This document shows positions 21,069 through 23,178 of a DNA stretch of 23,178 bases, one piece after another (position 1 is the stretch's first letter; each line of letters begins with the position of its first letter). The position numbers and the translations under genes were made by a program. The stretch comes from Prevotellaceae bacterium UBA3627 (lineage in GTDB: Bacteria; Bacteroidota; Bacteroidia; Bacteroidales; Bacteroidaceae), in assembly GCA_002373375.1 (NCBI GenBank), contig DFLE01000026.1:1-23178 (forward strand), given 5' to 3'. The notes beneath the pieces were generated by a model. That model did not search any database. It was not told where the DNA came from and worked only from the letters and a program-made list of their open reading frames with translations.

Positions 21069-21545
21069 TTATTTCTTCTCTATCAGTGCCACGGCGTATG
21101 CGGAGATGCCCTCCTTCCTGCCGGTGAAGCCCAGCTTCTCCGTAGTTGTGGCCTTGATGCTGATTTGGTCGATGTCTGCCTGCATCACCTTTGCCATGCA
21201 AAGCTTCATGTCCTCTATGTGAGGATTGAGCTTAGGCTGTTCGGCACACACGGTGCAGTCGATGTTGCCCAGCGTGTAGCCCTTTGACTTTATCAGTTCC
21301 ATTGTCTTGGCGAGCAGTATCTTGGAGTCTATGCCGTCGGTCTCGTCAGCCGTGTCGGGAAAGTGGTAGCCTATGTCGCGCATATTGGCGGCTCCGAGCA
21401 ACGCGTCGCATACGGCGTGTATCAGCACGTCGGCATCGCTGTGTCCCAGCAGTCCGTGCGTGTGCTCTATCTTTATGCCTCCAAGCCAGAGGTCTCTGCC
21501 CTCCACAAGTTGGTGGACGTCATATCCCATCCCGATTCTTATCAT
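21069..21545 (-). CDS. ispF: 2-C-methyl-D-erythritol 2,4-cyclodiphosphate synthase
   Basis: IspF makes the cyclic diphosphate intermediate of the MEP route to isoprenoids. The 158-residue length is typical for this trimeric enzyme. Metal ligands D9 and H11 (GYDVH) and H43 (HSDADVLIHA) are present, as is the C-terminal ATTTEKLGFTGR substrate-binding loop (about 129-140). It overlaps the end of the glycosyltransferase gene by four bases (ATGA), so translation is probably coupled, and the fumarase gene follows 21 bases downstream. The three proteins have no obvious pathway link. No other MEP gene is in the window. Confidence 0.96.
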   Translation of the reverse strand: MIRIGMGYDVHQLVEGRDLWLGGIKIEHTHGLLGHSDADVLIHAVCDALLGAANMRDIGYHFPDTADETDGIDSKILLAKTMELIKSKGYTLGNIDCTVCAEQPKLNPHIEDMKLCMAKVMQADIDQISIKATTTEKLGFTGRKEGISAYAVALIEKK

Positions 21546-22282
21546 CTGAACAAAAAAGTTATGTGTTTGTAAATTGTAGTCAGCAGTCCGTAATGTCGCC
21601 TCATGATGTTGAAGCGCTCAAGAAGTGAAGTGCGGTGGTTCTGTACGCTCATGCCTCCCTCGAGGTAGTTGCACAGTATCTCTCCCGTGTTATGCAGCGG
21701 CAGGTGCTCGCGCTCAGCCTCCTTCATTACTCGTATGCACCAGTCCACGTCGGCAGACAGACGGTACTTCAGGTCGTACGGCGTGCGCTTGGCGATGTCA
21801 GTGTTGGCAAAGAAAGCCTGGTGGCATACCAGCATACCGTCGGCAAACGACTTCCATGAAAGTTCCTTTGGCGGGCGCAGTCGGCGCAGTCCCACGCTGT
21901 TTCCCTCACTGTCTATTATTGTGGTGTCGCCGTATATCACTCCACACTTGCGGTGGCCTGTCTGTGCGGCTATGTCGGCAAGGGTATGGTCGGAGTGCAG
22001 TCCGTCTCCGGCATTGATAAATACCAGGTAGTCGCCGGTGGCAAGAGACAGTCCCTTGTTCATGGCGTCATACAGGCCGCGGTCGGGTTCGCATATCACT
22101 GTCACCTTGTGCCGCTGCTCCTCCTGCTGATAGCGGGCAATCATGTCGGTGGTCTCGTCTGACGATACTCCGTCGATGATTATGTGTTCCACATCATCCC
22201 ACGTTTGGCGGCGTACGCTCTCCAGTGTGTATGCCAGGGTTGATGCGGCATTGTATGTACAGGTTATAATGCTGAAAGTCAT
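21542..22282 (-). CDS. Family 2 glycosyltransferase
   Basis: The 246-residue protein has a GT-A fold signature: MTFSIITCTYNAASTLAYTLESVRRQT, then IIIDGVSSDET (34-44), CEPDRGLYDAMNKGLSLATGDYLVFINAGD (about 64-93). The sugar-nucleotide/metal motif is of the INAGD form rather than plain DxD, as in WcaE-like colanic acid transferases. Later, a DVDWCIRVM block and a C-terminal basic stretch follow. It probably adds one sugar to a surface polysaccharide or lipid-linked glycan in the cytoplasm; donor and acceptor are unknown. No other polysaccharide gene is nearby. It heads the unit with ispF and fumarase and has a full promoter only about ten bases upstream of its start codon. Confidence 0.87.
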   Translation of the reverse strand: MTFSIITCTYNAASTLAYTLESVRRQTWDDVEHIIIDGVSSDETTDMIARYQQEEQRHKVTVICEPDRGLYDAMNKGLSLATGDYLVFINAGDGLHSDHTLADIAAQTGHRKCGVIYGDTTIIDSEGNSVGLRRLRPPKELSWKSFADGMLVCHQAFFANTDIAKRTPYDLKYRLSADVDWCIRVMKEAEREHLPLHNTGEILCNYLEGGMSVQNHRTSLLERFNIMRRHYGLLTTIYKHITFLFR

Positions 22283-22290
22283 TCTGTGTG

Positions 22291-22321
22291 CAAAGGTAGT
22301 TATTTTTTTTCGGCTTACAAA
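22291..22321 (-). promoter_or_regulatory. Promoter for the glycosyltransferase-ispF-fumarase unit
   Basis: On the minus strand TTTG (22321-22318), exactly 19 bases, then TACCTTTG (22298-22291) give a full consensus promoter. The start codon begins at 22282, so the mRNA leader can be only about five bases. Confidence 0.8.
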
Positions 22322-22361
22322 GAGAAAGCGCTTTTTTCTTGTAGTATGTCAAATGACAAAA

Positions 22362-22449
22362 TGAAAGCTATCACTTCACGTTGTAAAGTGATAGCTTTTA
22401 CATCCTCATTCGATAGCTTTTACACTGTGAAGTGATAGCTTTCAGGAAG
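22362..22449. repeat. Four copies of the 22-bp repeat, inverted arrangement
   Basis: Units start at 22362, 22384, 22406 and 22428. The first reads TGAAAGCTATCACTTCAC and the others carry the reverse form, for example TAAAGTGATAGCTTTTAC and GATAGCTTTTACACTG. Copies one and two form a near-perfect hairpin of about 17 bp around GTT. The units share AAAAGCTATCAC and the AGCTATCGAAT variant with the 948-1057 array. Confidence 0.8.
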
Positions 22450-22567
22450 CCCCCGGCGGTTTAACAAAAGTTAAGATTTCGCGTCACAAAATGGCATGTA
22501 TAAATGACAATTTGCTAAAAAATCAAACGGTTTGCTTACATATTGTATTTTGTGGGGTAGGGGTAAA

Positions 22568-22599
22568 TTTGTATGTTTGAAAATTTATTATTAATTTTG
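22568..22599 (+). promoter_or_regulatory. Promoter for the DUF1599 gene
   Basis: TTTG (22568-22571), a 20-base spacer and TAATTTTG (22592-22599) form a full Bacteroidetes promoter. It places the transcription start near 22603, which favours the ATG at 22625 over the one at 22604. Confidence 0.75.
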
Positions 22600-22624
22600 C
22601 ACTTTGTATAAGTACGACATAAGA

Positions 22625-23164
22625 ATGGCAGATACTAACAAGCAATTCAGGGAGGCATTGCAGCTCTGTAGGGATATATTTTCAAAGAAGCTCTATGACT
22701 ATAAACCGTCGTGGAGGATGCTGCGTCCGTCATCGCTGACAGATCAGCTGTTTATCAAGGCAAAACGCATAAGGACGCTTGAGACCACGGGCGAGTCGCT
22801 GGTGGGCGAGGGCGTGTTGACGGAGTTTATGGCATTGATAAACTACGGTATAGTAGGGCTGATACAGTTAGACCGTGGATATGCCGACAAGGTTGATATG
22901 TCGAACGATGAAGCCATGGCGCTGTATGACAAGTATGCGGAAGAGTGCCTGACGCTTATGCAGAAGAAAAACCACGACTATGGAGAGGCGTGGAGAGATA
23001 TGCGGGTGTCGTCATATACAGACCTTATACTCACCAAGTTGGAGAGAGTGAAGGAGATAGAGGATAAGAACGGCGTTACTACCGTGAGCGAGGGCATAGA
23101 CTCCAACTATATGGACATTATAAACTACTCGGTGTTTGCCGTTATAAAATTGAAATTGGAATAA
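22625..23164 (+). CDS. DUF1599 family protein with internal duplication
   Basis: The 179-residue protein, from the ATG at 22625 (MADTNKQF), is built of two similar halves. Residues about 8-85 (FREALQLCRDIFSKKLYDYKPSW to YGIVGLIQL) and 103-178 (YAEECLTLMQKKNHDYGEAW to YSVFAVIKL) share the order of a helix, KK-x-x-DY, a W near R-M-R, S-S-x-T-D-x-L, K-x-x-R, a G-E/S-x-G turn and a MxxINY helix. This is the DUF1599 pattern, a domain that I recall being linked to nucleotide modification in phage systems; the cellular role in Bacteroidetes is unknown. It is cytoplasmic, with no signal peptide. The upstream ATG at 22604 would start almost on the mRNA 5' end. In related genomes, from memory, it precedes a DoxX gene and tpiA; that region is outside the window. 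Confidence 0.85.
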   Translation: MADTNKQFREALQLCRDIFSKKLYDYKPSWRMLRPSSLTDQLFIKAKRIRTLETTGESLVGEGVLTEFMALINYGIVGLIQLDRGYADKVDMSNDEAMALYDKYAEECLTLMQKKNHDYGEAWRDMRVSSYTDLILTKLERVKEIEDKNGVTTVSEGIDSNYMDIINYSVFAVIKLKLE

Positions 23165-23178
23165 GGGTGAAGGGAAGA

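Larger units (their letters stand above)
22283..22624. other. 342-base divergent spacer with repeat array and two promoters
   Basis: This spacer between the glycosyltransferase (minus) and the DUF1599 gene (plus) holds the promoters of both genes at its edges and a four-unit 22-bp repeat block in the middle (22362-22449). The rest (about 22450-22560) is AT-rich with no gene I can support. Confidence 0.7.

Overview
The window looks like chromosomal DNA of a member of the Bacteroidales, most likely Prevotella or a close relative. The basis is: repeated promoters of the Bacteroidetes type (TTTG, 19-20 bases, TAnnTTTG); short C-terminal tails of the GIYI...IVIK kind on surface proteins; a CotH-family surface protein; a fused class I fumarase; DUF3467 and DUF1599 proteins; and weak or absent Shine-Dalgarno sites. 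Species cannot be fixed from the sequence alone. Most genes are housekeeping, and I see no phage, transposase, CRISPR array, rRNA or tRNA.

Layout. At 1-556 are the 3' end of a surface protein and a 50-residue peptide gene. At 557-1226 lies a 670-base convergent gap packed with repeats and hairpins. At 1227-2627, on the minus strand, are DUF3467, a rhamnose mutarotase and folB, with repeat-rich spacers. At 2827-6412, on the plus strand, is a tight three-gene unit: cell-wall amidase, MlaD-type lipid-transport protein and dnaA, joined by stop/start overlaps and closed by a terminator. Then come an M23/LysM endopeptidase (6572-7555) and an inositol-monophosphatase-family enzyme (7817-8620). A minus-strand DUF3298-type lipoprotein (8737-9618) stands back to back with an AT-rich CotH-family surface protein (10087-12135) that has a long untranslated leader.

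The second half holds a minus-strand rubredoxin and a cysteine-rich protein of unknown function (TTG start), a plus-strand exported phosphoesterase, then minus-strand hemW, an MFS sugar-acid-type transporter, enolase, and an operon of a family 2 glycosyltransferase, ispF and class I fumarase. The window closes with a plus-strand DUF1599 protein whose two halves are internal duplicates.

The genes cover folate (folB), isoprenoid (ispF), glycolysis/fermentation (enolase, fumarase), heme (hemW), cell-wall turnover and outer-membrane lipid homeostasis (amidase, M23, MlaD), and replication initiation (dnaA). I found no convincing new defence or mobile system. The least explained parts are the non-coding ones: a family of 22-bp tandem repeats near both ends of the window, several inverted-repeat clusters, hairpin leaders in front of the phosphatase and cotH genes, and the cysteine-rich 325-residue protein.
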